The translations under genes and the position numbers were made by a program. Source: Trametes villosa (taxonomy: Eukaryota; Basidiomycota; Agaricomycetes; Polyporales; Polyporaceae). Taken from it: a stretch of DNA of 64,000 bases. The notes under the pieces are model-generated. The model did not search any database and was not told where the DNA came from. It saw only the letters and a list, made by a program, of their open reading frames with translations. Shown in pieces: positions 34,339 through 46,626 of the stretch; the stretch's first letter is position 1, and each line of letters begins with the position of its first letter. The stretch covers positions 186,001 through 250,000 of the forward strand of contig PUDQ02000047.1 in the NCBI GenBank assembly GCA_002964805.2. The letters run 5' to 3'.

Positions 34339-36571
34339 CATGCGGCGGATTGTCTTGCGTGGTCGCGCGCACTCATGGGGCTTTCCATTGTCCGTCAGAG
34401 TAGGCCGACCGCTCTATGGATACTGTTAAGGCATGTCTTGCGGACATCCATCCGATAATGGTGGTCTTAAACGGCAAGTGTTCAGTCTCTCCTCGTGTGG
34501 TCCTGCGTCCTAACCTTCCCCATAAAGTAGGTCCTAATGCTGCCACGCACCAATTGCACCGCGCACCCGGATTGCCAGATGAATCAGCAATTGCCTCCCG
34601 TCCCACGCCCAGTGCATTGAGAGCCAGCGAGTGATCGAATTTCCCGTCCACTCGGACAGGCCGCGAGGTCATTGTGCTCTAGCCGTAGCCACCAGTGACG
34701 CCCGTCCCTCCTCAAAGTCAACCAACGGTACTGTAAGGTTCCTTCTGCACCCCTCTCTTTCCCCTCATACGCCTTTCCCGCCTTTGCTCTCATCGCATAC
34801 GACATGTCCCACCAGTCCGCCCGCTCTAGCAACGTCGAACGCCACCAGCGCCGGGCCGCTCGCGCCCGCCCGTCCGCCCATCCATACCTCCGTGCCAGCA
34901 GCTCCCTCGCCGATGCCCTAGGAGGAGAAGGCCCGCCGCGCCTGCCTAACCAGCCTGCTGCCCGTGGTCAAGCAGGTATGTGGTACTGTACTGCCCGGCT
35001 TTGTTCCCATTGTAATCGCGCGTAGCCGCAACGTCAACGACAACGAGCGCGGAAGGCCCATACGGCTTTGGAGAGTCATTCGCGACCTACGGTGCCTCCT
35101 CCTCCCGCCTGCCGCAACAAAACGGCGAGTCAAGCCGTTTGCCATGGACTCCGCAAGGATATGGTGAGTCTCCCTTGTTCGCGCCCGCGTCCTGCAGCCT
35201 TTAAATTGCGACGACAGAGGATGCGCAACAGTCCAGTGCCAGCCGCCCCTCGGCCAGGGAGACGGGTGACGGCTTCGTCTCCCTCCCTGACTTTACCCTC
35301 CCCTCGCCCTCCCTGCCCAACTTCGCCCTCGACGACTATGCCCTCCCCTCTACCCCCAAGCCCCACCCTTCGTCCAACGGTCAGAACCAAGCATCGAACT
35401 CCTCGTACCGGCCGCCCTTGTCGTCGACATCCGCGTACCAGCCATGCTCAACAGTCGCCACGCAGCCTTTTCCACTCCCCGCTCCCGAGCTCGCTTCAAG
35501 TAGTGCCGACTACCAACGCAATGATACCGCCAACGAGGTCTACGACTGTACGGCGGAAGAGTGGTACCTGGAGCCGGTGCTGGACGCTTACTTCCACTTC
35601 GCCGGCTTCACGGGACCCTCTGATCAGAACTATTCCGAGTCCACTCTCGATACATCAGCTTGTCCCAGCACCCACTCGTCCTGCTATCTCGCTCCCCAGC
35701 GTCCCCCGGTCCCCGCTCCCTCGCAGCTCGCTAGCCGTCAAGATAGCCATGCGTTACCGTCGGCCAGTCCCATACTATCCCTCGACGCCGCCCTTACTCC
35801 CGCGCCTGCCGTCGATACGGCGAACCCGCTGTCAGTCGAAATCCAACGCTCGGAGCGGGCATTCTGGGGCGCAGTCCACCCCCCACTCCCGCCGGCGCGC
35901 AAGGAGGAAGGGTGCTATCGGGTTCCCCTGCACCCGGGGACGAGGGCCTTCTGCGACCCCATCACCATCGGGGGCGCGCTCGGGCTCCAATGCCACCTGT
36001 GCCCCAGAATTCGCAAGAAGGTTCCCAACACGTCCTTCTTCGCAGGCATCGACCGGGCGGACATGGATGTTGAATACGCGTTCAGTAAGGCGGACATTTA
36101 CGTCCACCGGGGTCTGGTACGTCTTCCTTCCTTCTTCGAAGCTGGCGACTGGGGCCCCTGACATGGCATTGGGCTGCTTACAGTGGCACCGCGGCACGAA
36201 TCCACTGTACGCCTATAACTCGACAACAGCGAAGAAGCCGGGGCAGGGATACAAGCTCGGCCATCTAGTGGCAATGATGGTCGACAAGCAGTATAAGGCC
36301 TGGCACGACTCCAAGGTTAGTCTCTTCCACTATCTTCTCCTCCCCTCTCTGTAATGTGTCCACGACGCTCACTGGCTTGCATGTGCTACAGTTCAAGGAT
36401 TTTGGCGGTGGCAAGGACTTGCAGGACCTTGTTGGCCCCGACCTCGCCCCCAACCGCGGCACCGAGGTGCGGTGGGAGCACGTCTACATCGTCGCTATAC
36501 GGCGCATCGTCCCGAATGGATCAGAGGACGGGGAGTTCCACTACTTCCCGCAGCTCGAGATCCGGCTCTAG
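34339..36571 (+). repeat. Duplicated unit, copy A (promoter plus gene)
   Basis: Matches the inverted segment 52795-55064. Identity includes a 17-mer at 34339-34355 (55048-55064 reversed), actgttaaggca, aaacggcaagtgttc, and a run of about 45 bp spanning gctctagccgtagccaccag (near 34677), all upstream of the coding region. Similarity fades past the stop codon. Confidence 0.8.
34804..36571 (+). CDS. Unknown protein of a duplicated family, copy A
   Basis: Five exons (34804-34975, 35026-35163, 35218-36116, 36184-36315, 36392-36571) give 506 residues. The first 90 residues are basic, Ser/Ala-rich (ERHQRRAARARP, SSSLADALGGEGPP). The middle is Pro/Ser-rich and disordered. The conserved C-terminal third starts at GCYRVPLHPGT, has a CxxC pair (LQCHLCPRIRKK), then YAFSKADIYVHRGL, YKLGHLVAMMVDKQYKAW, KDLQDLVGPDLAP and the C-terminus HYFPQLEIRL. 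I know no named domain that fits; the CxxC pair and basic run may be part of a zinc site or DNA/RNA contact. It has the same exon layout as copy B at 52795-54589. Function unknown. Confidence 0.75.
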
Positions 36572-37169
36572 AGCGCGGGATGGCCGTTATTCAGCACTGT
36601 GTAAATGTTGCAGTAGTGTACATACGTTTTAAACATGGCTGTATTTCTGCGTTTCGATCGAACATGCTCGTCCTTTAGTATGCGTCTGTGTCTCTCTTAA
36701 CATGTTACAGTGAGTGGTTCCAACGTTTCAATCTGCTCGGAAGCTTTCGACTATGTCAAGCCACGGGATCAGCCTCGCCTTCTCCTTCTCTCGCATCCCC
36801 AAGGCGTGAGCCCCACGCTTCTGGTTTCTCGTGCTCGCGGAAGGCGAAGGTACAGATATCAGCGCATGATATGCATCTAGCTGGTATATGGTATGTTCTT
36901 TTAGCAGAACACTCGAGGGCTTAGTGTTCGCGGTGAGGCCTCTCTACAAATCATACAAGTCCGCGCCATAGCATACAGCTCGTCAGAAAGCTACACCCGG
37001 CTCGTGGGTACACGACGACGACGACGGCGCGGGAGCGGCTCGCCAATGGCTGTTGTCAGAGAGGAAACCAGTATAGCCGTGCGTTACATCCTCTGAAGGA
37101 ATCCCCTGTGTCGGTCTTAATACATTCATCCGCGTACCACCCAGTCTCAACCAACTTCGCAAAGCCCAC
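36572..37169. other. Intergenic
   Basis: 3' flanks of two converging genes. Contains a short ACG trinucleotide run near 37013-37026. Nothing else seen. Confidence 0.4.
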
Positions 37170-39193
37170 CTACGCGGTCGCCGTCCGGCCCTGCAGCCAC
37201 TCCTCCGTCGCAGCGCGCGCATTCTCCTGGATGACCTCCCACGCCGCGTCGATATGCGCCTTGCGCGTGCGCTGTGCGCCGACGGCGAAGCGGATGCAGA
37301 ACGTGTCGTTCAGCATCGTCTGCGTCAGGAAGAGCTTGTCCGACGCGTTCGTGACGCGCTTGTGGAACGCGCGGTTCAGGTCGTTCTGCGCCGCGTGCGC
37401 GTCCTCCTCTGCGGAGAGCGCGGCGGATGCGGGGAGGACGAGGCGGAAGACGGAGAGCGCAAGGCTGGGCTCGGTGACGAGCTCGAAGGCGGGGGACGCG
37501 CGGATGAGGGAGACGAGGTGTTCGTTCAGCGCGATGCCCTGCGAAACGCGGTGAGTATGGCAGATCAGGTGCGCCGCACGCGGTTTAGGAGAGATAGGGC
37601 ACCTCGCGGATGTGTTTCCTGAAGCCCTCCACGCCGTAGCGTCTGAGCACGAACCAGACCTTGAGTGAGCGGAAGCGGCGGCCGAGGCCAAGGTGCCAGT
37701 TGCGGTAGTCGATCACAAGCCCTACGGCGGAGTCAGCTGGGAAAGTGATGTGGACGCAAAGGCGGAATTACCAGCATCGTGCTGCTTCGTCCGCAAGAAC
37801 TCGGGGGTAACGTCCAGCGCATCCGTCAGGTTCTGCCTGCTCTTCACCCACAGCATCGACGCGTCGAAGTTGACAAGGCCCCACTACGTCCCAGGTCGTG
37901 TGTGAGCATCGCGAGATGGCATCGACCCTAGGAGCGTGCTCACTTTGTGGAAGTTCGTGCCATACGAATCAGCGTACTTGTTGATGGGCTCGAGCTTCCC
38001 GAAGGCGCGGTACTCGGGGCAGGCCATCGCGACACCCGCCCACGCCGAGTCTACGTGAAGCCAGATAGAGGGATGCTCCTTGACTGACGACGGTCTGATA
38101 AGCGTATGCACGGCGTTCAGAAGCGAGTCGCTACTCACGGACTTCGCCAATCTCCTCCAGGTTGTCCACGGCACCCGAGGACGTCGATCCGACGGTACCG
38201 ACTGCACGATTCCGGCGTTAGTATGCTGGGGAGCAGCCGCGGAGGGACATGGAATAACGTACTTGATATGAATGGCCGTTTTCCCCTCGCGAGGTCCTCC
38301 GCGAGCGCCGCGCGCAGGGTCTCGCCGCGCAGCCCATACTGGTCCTCGGGGGTGACCTCGAGCGCGCGGACCTCTAAGCCAAGCACGAGCCCGGCCTTCA
38401 CGCCCAGCGAGTGCGTCTGGGTTGTGGTGTATATGACGAGGTCCTCAAGTTTGGCATCGGGGTGCTCGCGGATGTATCGAGCGCGCGCGGCCACGCACAC
38501 GACGATGCACGCCTCCGATGCGGTCGTCTATGCGCGTGGCTTTTAGCACGCTAAGCAAAATATAAAGGCGGGTGCGCCATACCTGTATAACTCCGCCGCC
38601 AATACCGTTCCTGTTCAAAAAATGGTCGCCGAGCCCAAGGAGCTTCGCGCACCAGTCCATGACGACCTGCTCCAGCTCTGTGCATGCGGGGCTGCTCAGC
38701 CACTGGGGGGGACTGCCGATATAAATATTCGGCCAAGGACAGAGTAGGAGGAAGAACTCGCATTGAAGCCGGGATTCGACACGCTCGACGCGTAGAGGTC
38801 CCCGAGGATGCCCTCGAAGCTGCCGGCGGTCGGGAAGTACGCGAAGAAGTTCGGGTGCTGCCAGTTTGTGATCCCCGGCAGGATCAACTTCTGGAAGTCG
38901 TCCGCGATGGCCCCGAAGTCCTCCGCATCTTCCGGAGGGTTTGCTAGAGGGAGGACTGGTGAGCGCTGAGTGAGGGGGACGAGTAATGCCCGTACTTGGG
39001 AGCGTGTCTACCAGATATCCCGGTTGTACTTGGGATACGACGGGACGCTCCTGGAGGGATGCATAATAATCGCAGATGCGGTCGATCGCCTGGTAGCCGG
39101 CCTTGCGGAATCTGCAATGAAGATACGGTGCCCAGTAAGCTTTCTGATAAAGAGTCGATCCTGAGAGAGATGCCCTCACTCTTCAATATCCAT
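37170..39193 (-). CDS. PLP-dependent decarboxylase, aromatic-L-amino-acid type (group II)
   Basis: Ten exons (39180-39193, 38997-39111, 38762-38944, 38583-38702, 38263-38527, 38139-38201, 37944-38083, 37772-37883, 37603-37721, 37170-37538) sum to 499 residues, the usual family size. Motifs in order: FRKAGYQAIDRICDYY, GITNWQHPNFFAYFP, GGGVIQTTASEA, TTQTHSLG, IGTVGSTSSGAVDNL, HVDSAWAG (Asp contacting PLP) and FHKWGLVNFD, where the Lys forms the PLP Schiff base. The family decarboxylates Trp, Tyr or Dopa to amines in the cytosol; the exact substrate cannot be read off. Intron 3 begins with GC (gcgagt..cccag), a rare GC-AG intron. It is directly followed on the same strand side by an MFS permease gene, so an amine or amino-acid related pair is possible. 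Confidence 0.92.
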
Positions 39194-39789
39194 TGCGGCG
39201 TTATACCTCTAATGATGATGCGGACTGTGCACTACGAGCTCTTGAACGAATGTCAAGAGAGTAAGATAAACATCAGCCCCTTTCCTTCTCCACGAAATAG
39301 TCGATCAGTCACTGCCATCGATCGCTCACCGGCGTGTTATAGATCTTCCGGAATCCGTGGAGGCAGGTTCACTCGAGGCTGCAGCTCCGCGACGCCGTCA
39401 GAGGTACTTGTACAAAACATCGTGCGGCATGGTATGTCAGACATGATCCTGTCAACGCCGTGGGAGGAGGTTCGGGGGCAATGGACGTGATGGTCGTGGC
39501 AGAACGAGTTTTGTATGGCGAATATGGCCGCTGGTCTGGATAAGCGCTCTCAGGGCTTCCTACCGACTTGAAGCATTGATACAAAATGCATATGCTTCTC
39601 GTTACTCATGTCAGTTATATGTACAAGAGAACTTTCACGAGCGTACGCGACCAATCGCTATCGACTCTGAAACCGCATGTCACCACTAGCCAAGGACCAC
39701 CATGGCGGAAATCGACACAAGAACATGACCCCTCTCCCAGCCATGCCACCCCGGGGCCGGCACGGCAGCGCCCAGTCTAGCGGCAGGGC
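39194..39789. other. Intergenic, decarboxylase promoter and permease 3' flank
   Basis: No gene supported. Short plus-strand frames only. Confidence 0.4.
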
Positions 39790-42560
39790 TCAGGTCATGA
39801 AGACGTAGCGCGGGTCGTCGTCCCAGATCTCCCCAACCTCCGCCGCCCTGCTCTCCTCGACGCCGCTCTTCTCCGGCTCCTCCGCGGCCGTCGCGCGCAC
39901 CGTCTCCGCGTTCTGCCTGTTGAGGCGCGCAAGGCGGGTCCGGAGGAGGAACGCGGCCAGGAACGACGTGAAGAGGCATCTATAGCATATGCATGCAAGT
40001 CAGCAGGGGGCTCGTGGATACGATGTAAGACAAAGACGCACGCGGCGGCGATGGCGTGCCCGTCCCTGAAGTCATGCTCCGAGTCGAAATAGATCTGGGG
40101 CGACGCGCTGGAGGCCGCATCCAAGCACAATGTCAGTGGCGCACTCACGGGACCGCGAAGGCGCGCACGCGATACGCACATGGAGACGCAGTTTGATATC
40201 GACACGATGAACGCGGTGCCCACGCCGCGCTTCGACGTCGGCGAGAACACGTTCGCCGCCCAGCTCCTGCCCACGCCCTGTCAGCTCTGAGTCGAGCGCA
40301 CAGCTGACGGAGACACGCACATGACAAGCGGGAATAGGCTGTAATTCCCGCCGACGACCAGGAAGAGCGCAAAGTACCGCCCGCCGATCATGCGCGCGCT
40401 CGTGCCGCGGCCCGCGAGGGCGGCGAGCACGATGTACCCGACGCATGAGACCGCTGTCGAGAGCATGATGTGGAAGCCGCGGTCGCGCGTGCGGTCGCTG
40501 TGCCACGCCTGGAAGAAGACCATGAACCAGCCGACGGCGTACGGCGCGACGGTGAGGCCCTGCGAGGAGAGCGGGGAGAACCCGAGCTCGTTGATGAGCT
40601 GTGCGGAGGCGAGTGGGTGAGTGGGTGTATGCGTGGGCTGAGCAGATAGGACGTACTGTGGGGAGGAAGTAGGAGATCGTCGCGACGCCGACATTGACTG
40701 AAAAAGGCTTGGGGTCAGTACCCACCCAACTCTCCTGATGTGCGCGATGCGCTCACAGCTCGCGTATATGATCATCAGCATCCACGCGTTGGGGTCATTC
40801 ACGACCGCCTTGAAGCCCGTCCACCCAGACATGCCGCCATGGGACTGAGGGCGGTGGTCGCGGTTGAGGCGCGCCTGCGCGATCGCCTTCTCGCGCGGGG
40901 TGAGGAAGGACGCGCTGAACGGGAAGGACGGGAGGAAGAGGAGAATCGCGAACGCCATGATGAGGGTCGGGATTGCTTCGATCTGCGGCAATGAGTCAGC
41001 GCGGGTTCGGTCGGGCCACCGCGGCACGTACGAGGAAGAGGAACTGCCATCTGCAGGCGAGTCAGCGAGATGAAATGCGGAGAGGGGAGAATACGAACCC
41101 CGTGAGGAGGGATGTATGCGCACGGACGAGACCGAACGCAAGCAAACCCTATGGTGGCTCTCGCGTTATCTCTCTGCCCGACTGGGAAGGGAGGCATTGG
41201 ACGTACCCCAATAGCGCCGGGCAGTGTCCCAGTCATGCATAGACTACGGTCATCCTACGTCAGATCGGTACCGTGCGGGGTGGGACGGCTGAGTGTACCT
41301 GATTCGCATCGCGAGTTCCGACCTGAGGGAAGTGTGAGCGATATTCATACCTGGACGAGGACGGCGCGCACCTCTTATACCAGAACGACAAGTAGTAGAT
41401 CATCCCCGCGTAGTACCCGGCCTCCCCGATTCCGAGTAGGACTCTACCCGCGAGAGGAGCATGAGCTAGGTATCATGCGCGAGAATTACGCCGAACGTAC
41501 CGAAGCACAAGAAGGCCAGCATACCCCTTCGCGTACACAAACGAGAGCGACGCGATGCCCCACCACGTGAGGGAGAGGAAGAAGAATCGGTTCGCGCCGA
41601 TGTACCGCTGCAACACTGTGGACACGAAGAAGTTCAGATCCTCTCCTCGGGTGCCTTCAATGCTGCAGAGAGTACGGATGCGCACCGTTCGCAGGCATCT
41701 CCAGGATACCTGTGGTATGTGTCAGATCAAACGGGGATCTCTCAAAGCTGAGCAGGAACCGGACATACAGTATCCGACATAGAAGATACTCAGGGCCAGA
41801 GTCCACTTGTTGTTGTCCGTGATACCCTACGTAAGTCACAGTGTTAGTACTGGAAAGTACCTTGAATGGTATCCGTCGCTCACGAAGTTCTGATTGAACG
41901 GCTTGAGGACGTGGGCATTCCCGCTGGAAGGTAAGTTGTAAGCGCAGCAACTAACGACGTATCAGGAGGCGGAAAATGATGCGCACATGTTCGTACGGTC
42001 TATAAAACGCACAAGCAGAAACATTTCAGAGGAACTCGTAGTGTCGGGACCAAAAATGATACCCACCGAATTGGTTGACTAGACAAGAATGACCCGACTC
42101 GTTTAGTGATTTCAAATGTCAAAGTAACGTAGAGCACGCACAGATATAGCTGTGCGGAGTAAAAAGGATCGGCAGTCAGTGGGTCCTGAGCCATGCATGT
42201 ATCTCGAGGCGCTGTCGCGGATGCTCACCTAGAGACTACGAGAGTGAGAACCCTCACGTCTATCTTACGTCGTACCACCCTCTGTGAACAGCGTGAGCAT
42301 TTACACTGATGAGCGATACGCCAAGGACCAACCTCTTCCTCCTCTGTAAATTCGACGTTGTCGGCATCCCGATTTACCGCATCAGCCCAGGAGGCGTCGG
42401 GCGGAGAGAAGAAGTGCTTCCTCTCCGCCGGGACAGCGGAGAGCTGCGCCTGGTGGAAGGTACCCTCCGTCAATGCCGAGTCTCGTACCATCGGTCCATC
42501 CTCTGTCTTCTCGGATAACCTCGGCTCCGTGTGGGAAGGATGTGAATGGCTTTCGGCCAT
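39790..42560 (-). CDS. MFS permease, Dal5/allantoate-like anion:cation symporter family
   Basis: Twenty short exons from 42333-42560 to 39790-39979 sum to 547 residues. After about 75 hydrophilic residues come motif RKIDVRVLTLLYLCVLY, FDRTNIGNA, GITDNNKWTLALSIFYVGYC, LQRYIGANRFF, GEAGYYAGMIYYLSFWYKRSELAMRI, TGTLPGAIGGLLAFG, GWQFLFLIEAIPT, and in the second half GLTVAPYAVGWFMVFFQAWHSDRTRDRG and SWAANVFSPTSKRGVGTAF. These are hallmarks of the 12-helix ACS/Dal5 group, which takes up organic anions such as allantoate, nicotinate or pantothenate. One junction near 42078-42128 is not consensus: the reading YVNQFDRTN needs a G left by an atypical donor, and a 12-nt microexon follows. It shares its upstream region with the NADH dehydrogenase at 43346. 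Confidence 0.88.
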
Positions 42561-43345
42561 GGCTGGGAGGCGGGTGGTGGGAGACCGTGGATGAGCGGTC
42601 GAGAGAAGACCTCCGGGCAGGCGGATTCGGGCGACTTATATGCGCGTCCGATAGCGCAATTGGGACATGTTCCTCGTCGGCTGAACTGACTGACATGATG
42701 GGAGAGGTCAAGTGCGGATCCTTGCACGGTCAGTTGGCCTGTCATGGGGTCTGCGCGCTTGCTATATTGGACGGTGTCGATCCGAATTTGGCAGGCGTAG
42801 TAGTTGCGCGGTCCCAGGCGTCGGCGGCGGGAGTCTTGACATGACCGCGAGACCTGCAAAACGCACCCAGCATTGCTGCCGCTGACGAGTTTACAGACGC
42901 AAGCTATGAAACGGATGCCGATTTTAGGACGTTCTCAGCGTCTCAAAAGGAGAGGTCGATTGTCATTGGTCAACGCGTGCCGGGCCGTAGCGCTCCGAAG
43001 AAACAGTCGACTCGGATTGGTTAAGGGCGGGTTCCTCGCTTGAACCCTTCTCCTTCCTCAACACTAACCCTCAGGCCAACGACGCCTGAAAGCTGTTCGA
43101 ACCTCGTAAGAGGGGCATTGCGCGCGGTCACCAGGTGAAGACGGAGATTCAGGGAGAGAATGGGTAATCACAGGCGCGGAGAAGCCGCGCAGGGAATGAG
43201 CGTGCAATGACGTCCTATCCTCTCCGTGCGATCCTTCCGACCTGCTCCGGGCACCCTCTTATAAGCCAAGAGGTCCAGAACTCATTCTCCGACACCGGGA
43301 CGACCTACCAATCTCGTCCTTCATATTACCTCCAAGCAAGTTCAC
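42561..43345. promoter_or_regulatory. Divergent promoter region, permease and NADH dehydrogenase
   Basis: The 785 bp between opposite start codons contain both promoters. A TATA-like cttataag is at about 43258-43265, some 85 bp before the dehydrogenase ATG. Confidence 0.45.
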
Positions 43346-45836
43346 ATGCTTTGCGTTCAGCGTAACGCGGCGGTCTCGGGGACAAGTACTCTATCGCGCC
43401 GAACGTTCTTCGCGTCGGCCGCAAGGGGTAAACAGAGACTCGTGATCCTTGGCTCAGGATGGGGAGGATACGAAATTCTGAGGGCGATTGACAAGAAGCG
43501 ATGGAGTAAGTCAATACTGGTCACCGCTTGCACGCTGGTGATAGCTACGATTGGGGTTCTGACACTTTATTCGCGTTTACTCCAGATGTCATCATGGTAT
43601 CGCCGAGCAACTACTTCAACTTCACGCCATTACTTGCGGGTTGTGCTGTCGGCACGCTCGAGTTCCGAGCCGCTGTTGAGCCGGTCAGTTTACCTATTTC
43701 TCTCAAGTCGCCAACAGCTCTTATGGACAATTTCAATGTAGGTGCGAAGGTACACGCCCGATGTGGTGAGAATGTTCACTCTTGCGAGCGTTGTTCAACT
43801 TCACGCAAACTTGTCAGATTGCGTACACAGCGTGGTGCGACTCTATCGGTCAGTATTTTTTTAGCATTGAGGCCTCACATCCGCTTACTGTCGGTCATCA
43901 GATTTCAAGCACAAGAAGCTCGTATGCGTACGTATCGAACGCCACTCCAACATCACACCAACCAGGAATGACATCATCATCCCCATACAGATGCCTGCTA
44001 CATCGCCGGTGAAGTTCCCCGAAGGCAAGGCCGAAGTGAGCGCGGAAGACGCGAACACCGATCCGAATGAGAGCGCGAACCCCGTGGAGGGCAGCTCCCA
44101 GAAATTCGAGCTGACATACGACAAGCTGGTCATCGCTGTCGGCGCATACAGTCAGAGTACGTATCTCACTTTGGTATCTCCGGACGGCTACGCCGGTAGG
44201 GCATGTCTGGGGTGGCTCGGGGTTTTTCTAGCTTGGGCGCGGGCCTGGGTACGAAGGACCGCCTCCTATGGCCATCTACCCTTGGTGGGTTACGGGCTCA
44301 TGGGCAGAATTGCATCATGCGTCGGACAGGGGCATCTAGACCCTGCTCGGTTCAACGTCTATGTGGTTCTCCGGGCATCCCTATACTGTTCACTCGCTGA
44401 TCCTGCGTTTTCACCTACCAGCCTTCAACGTCCCCGGAGTGAAAGAGCATGCCAATTTTCTCAAGGACATCGGCGACGCCCGGCGCATTCGTACTCGCGT
44501 CCTCGAGTGTGAGTGAGCACCCGCGTAGCAAACGTTTGGATCGCTAACGACATGTCAGGTTTCGAGCAGGCGAACCAGCCGACGATCACCGACGCCGACC
44601 GCCGGAAACTGCTCAACTTCTGCATTGTCGGCGGCGGCCCCACCGGCGTCGAATTCGCCGCCGAGCTGCACGACTTCCTGCACACGGACATCGCGCGGCA
44701 CTACCCCGCGCTCGCACGCATGGCGAAGATCAACCTCTACGACGTCGCACCCGTGATCCTTGGCGGGTTTGACACCGGACTGCAAGAGTGCGTGTGATCG
44801 TATACGCTCATCCGCGATCAGATGTGGGGCTAACCACGTTGGAATAACGCAGATACGCGACGTCGAAGTTCAAGCGCGAGGGGATCAGGCTCCTCACGCA
44901 GCACCATGTCGAGCGCGTGGAGCAGGTGAGCCGTTCATTCCGCAACGCCCGGGAGCCCGTCGTGTTCGAACGCGTCAATCTGGATCTGTACCATCCAGAT
45001 CTGCGCAGAGGCAGATTCAGAACTCGCACCGATGCGTCTCACTGACATCATGGCTCCCTTAGGGCCGCATGTTTGTGACAGAAGAGGGTGAAGGTACGTC
45101 GCCCAGGACACCGCACGCATAACTGGCCATCTAACTCCCGCGGCGCCACTGCAGTGAACTTCGGCCTGCTCGTATGGAGCACGGGGCTCGCACCGAACCC
45201 GCTCATCGAGTCTATCACGGAAGCCAAAAAGGACGAGCGCACGAAGCGGTGAGCACCCTGCAGGCGTGCAGCTGCGCCCCCGCACCCCCGCATCCCATGA
45301 CCCCGCATCTGACCACCCGCCCCTCAATCTCCGCACCCCAGGAGCCTCATCACGGACGGGCACCTGAACGTGCTCATGCGCGACACGAGCGCCGTAGACC
45401 CGGACGTGTTCGCGATCGGCGACGCGGCCACGATCTCGGAGGAGCCGCTCCCCGCGACCGCGCAGGTCGCGAACCAGCAGGCGAAGTACCTCACGCGGCG
45501 CCTGAACGCGCTCGTGCGCGGCCGCGCGCCCGCACCCGGGGCCCCATTCAAGTTCCAGAACGCGGGCAGCCTGGCGTACGTGGGCGACTGGGAGGCGGTG
45601 TTCGACCACACGCGCGCGGCGCGCGGCCCGAAGGGGAAGAAGACGGGGCGGCTGGCGTGGCTGCTGTGGCGCTCGGCGTACTTCACGAAGACGCTGAGCG
45701 TGCGGAACAAGATCCTCGTCCCGATGTACTGGTGAGTGCTCCCGTTCTGCTGTCGAGAAGGGGCGCGGGATCTTACGGTTGTTTGCTTTGCAGGTTCCTG
45801 AACTGGATCTTTGGCCGAGACTTGAGTCGCTTCTAA
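43346..45836 (+). CDS. Alternative (type II) NADH:ubiquinone oxidoreductase, mitochondrial
   Basis: Thirteen exons (43346-43505, 43586-43683, 43742-43765, 43818-43848, 43902-43927, 43991-44156, 44422-44508, 44559-44787, 44853-44925, 45063-45093, 45155-45248, 45342-45731, 45794-45836) give 483 residues. The first 30 residues are basic and hydroxylated, like a mitochondrial targeting peptide. The FAD site [11 protein letters not shown], then [24 protein letters not shown], the NAD(P)H site [17 protein letters not shown] and DVFAIGDAA follow, with the C-terminal membrane-binding [14 protein letters not shown] and FLNWIFGRD. This enzyme passes electrons from NADH to ubiquinone on the inner membrane without pumping protons. 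No EF-hand insert is seen. Whether it faces matrix or intermembrane space is not clear. Intron 6 is long (265 nt). Confidence 0.93.
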
Positions 45837-46626
45837 GCGTATCTTTTGTGGGAGTCGCCCCCTCCAGTCCAAATCGCGCGCGCAGGGGTGGCGATAGCCA
45901 AGGGCTCCCTGCGCTGCTTCCACACACCCCTCACAGTAAACGTACGCCTAATCAGCATAGACTATCATACGATCGTTCTATTTGCCCTCTGGTCCAACGT
46001 CACCCAGAGAGCGCGCCTTCGTCATGCGCCACCCCACCTGCTTCGTCGATGCATGCGCAACCAAGGAGACGATCGCAACCCGCAGTATAAGGGGCACTGC
46101 TGCAGCAGTGGGCATCCGGGCCTACCTCCGGCCCCAGGTCGACCCTGCCTCACTGCCTACATGACCCTCCGCGAAGCCGGAGCCTTCCTTGAGGGTTCAG
46201 ACTCAAACCGCCCGTACCACACCCTAAACGCATGTGGCCCCCAATCGTTGGAGCTCCAGAAGCACCGATGGGATCGCGCTGAGCCCTCGAAGTGCTTCAC
46301 CGCAGTGGTGTTATGGGGGCAATGATTCCGGTGCCTGGAGGTGGTACTGTACATGGAGATGAACGCCGAAAACCCGTGTCCGATGGAGAGCGATGACGAC
46401 ATAGAGAACATACGAGTCCGGGGGCACATGAGGAAGGATGCAAGATGATACAGAGTATCGTACAGTGAGGAGGGCGGGGAACGGTGATCAACACGACATA
46501 GAATAGAGAAACAGAGCGAGAGAGTGGCGACGGAGAAGTACAGCGATAACAGGAGACCGAAGAAACATAAGATTACGCAAAGCAAGAAAAGAAAAGAGCA
46601 GGCAGACGTTCGCACTGAGGCCCCTT
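45837..46626. other. Intergenic between converging genes
   Basis: 3' flanks of the dehydrogenase and the WH1 gene. No supported feature. Confidence 0.4.
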
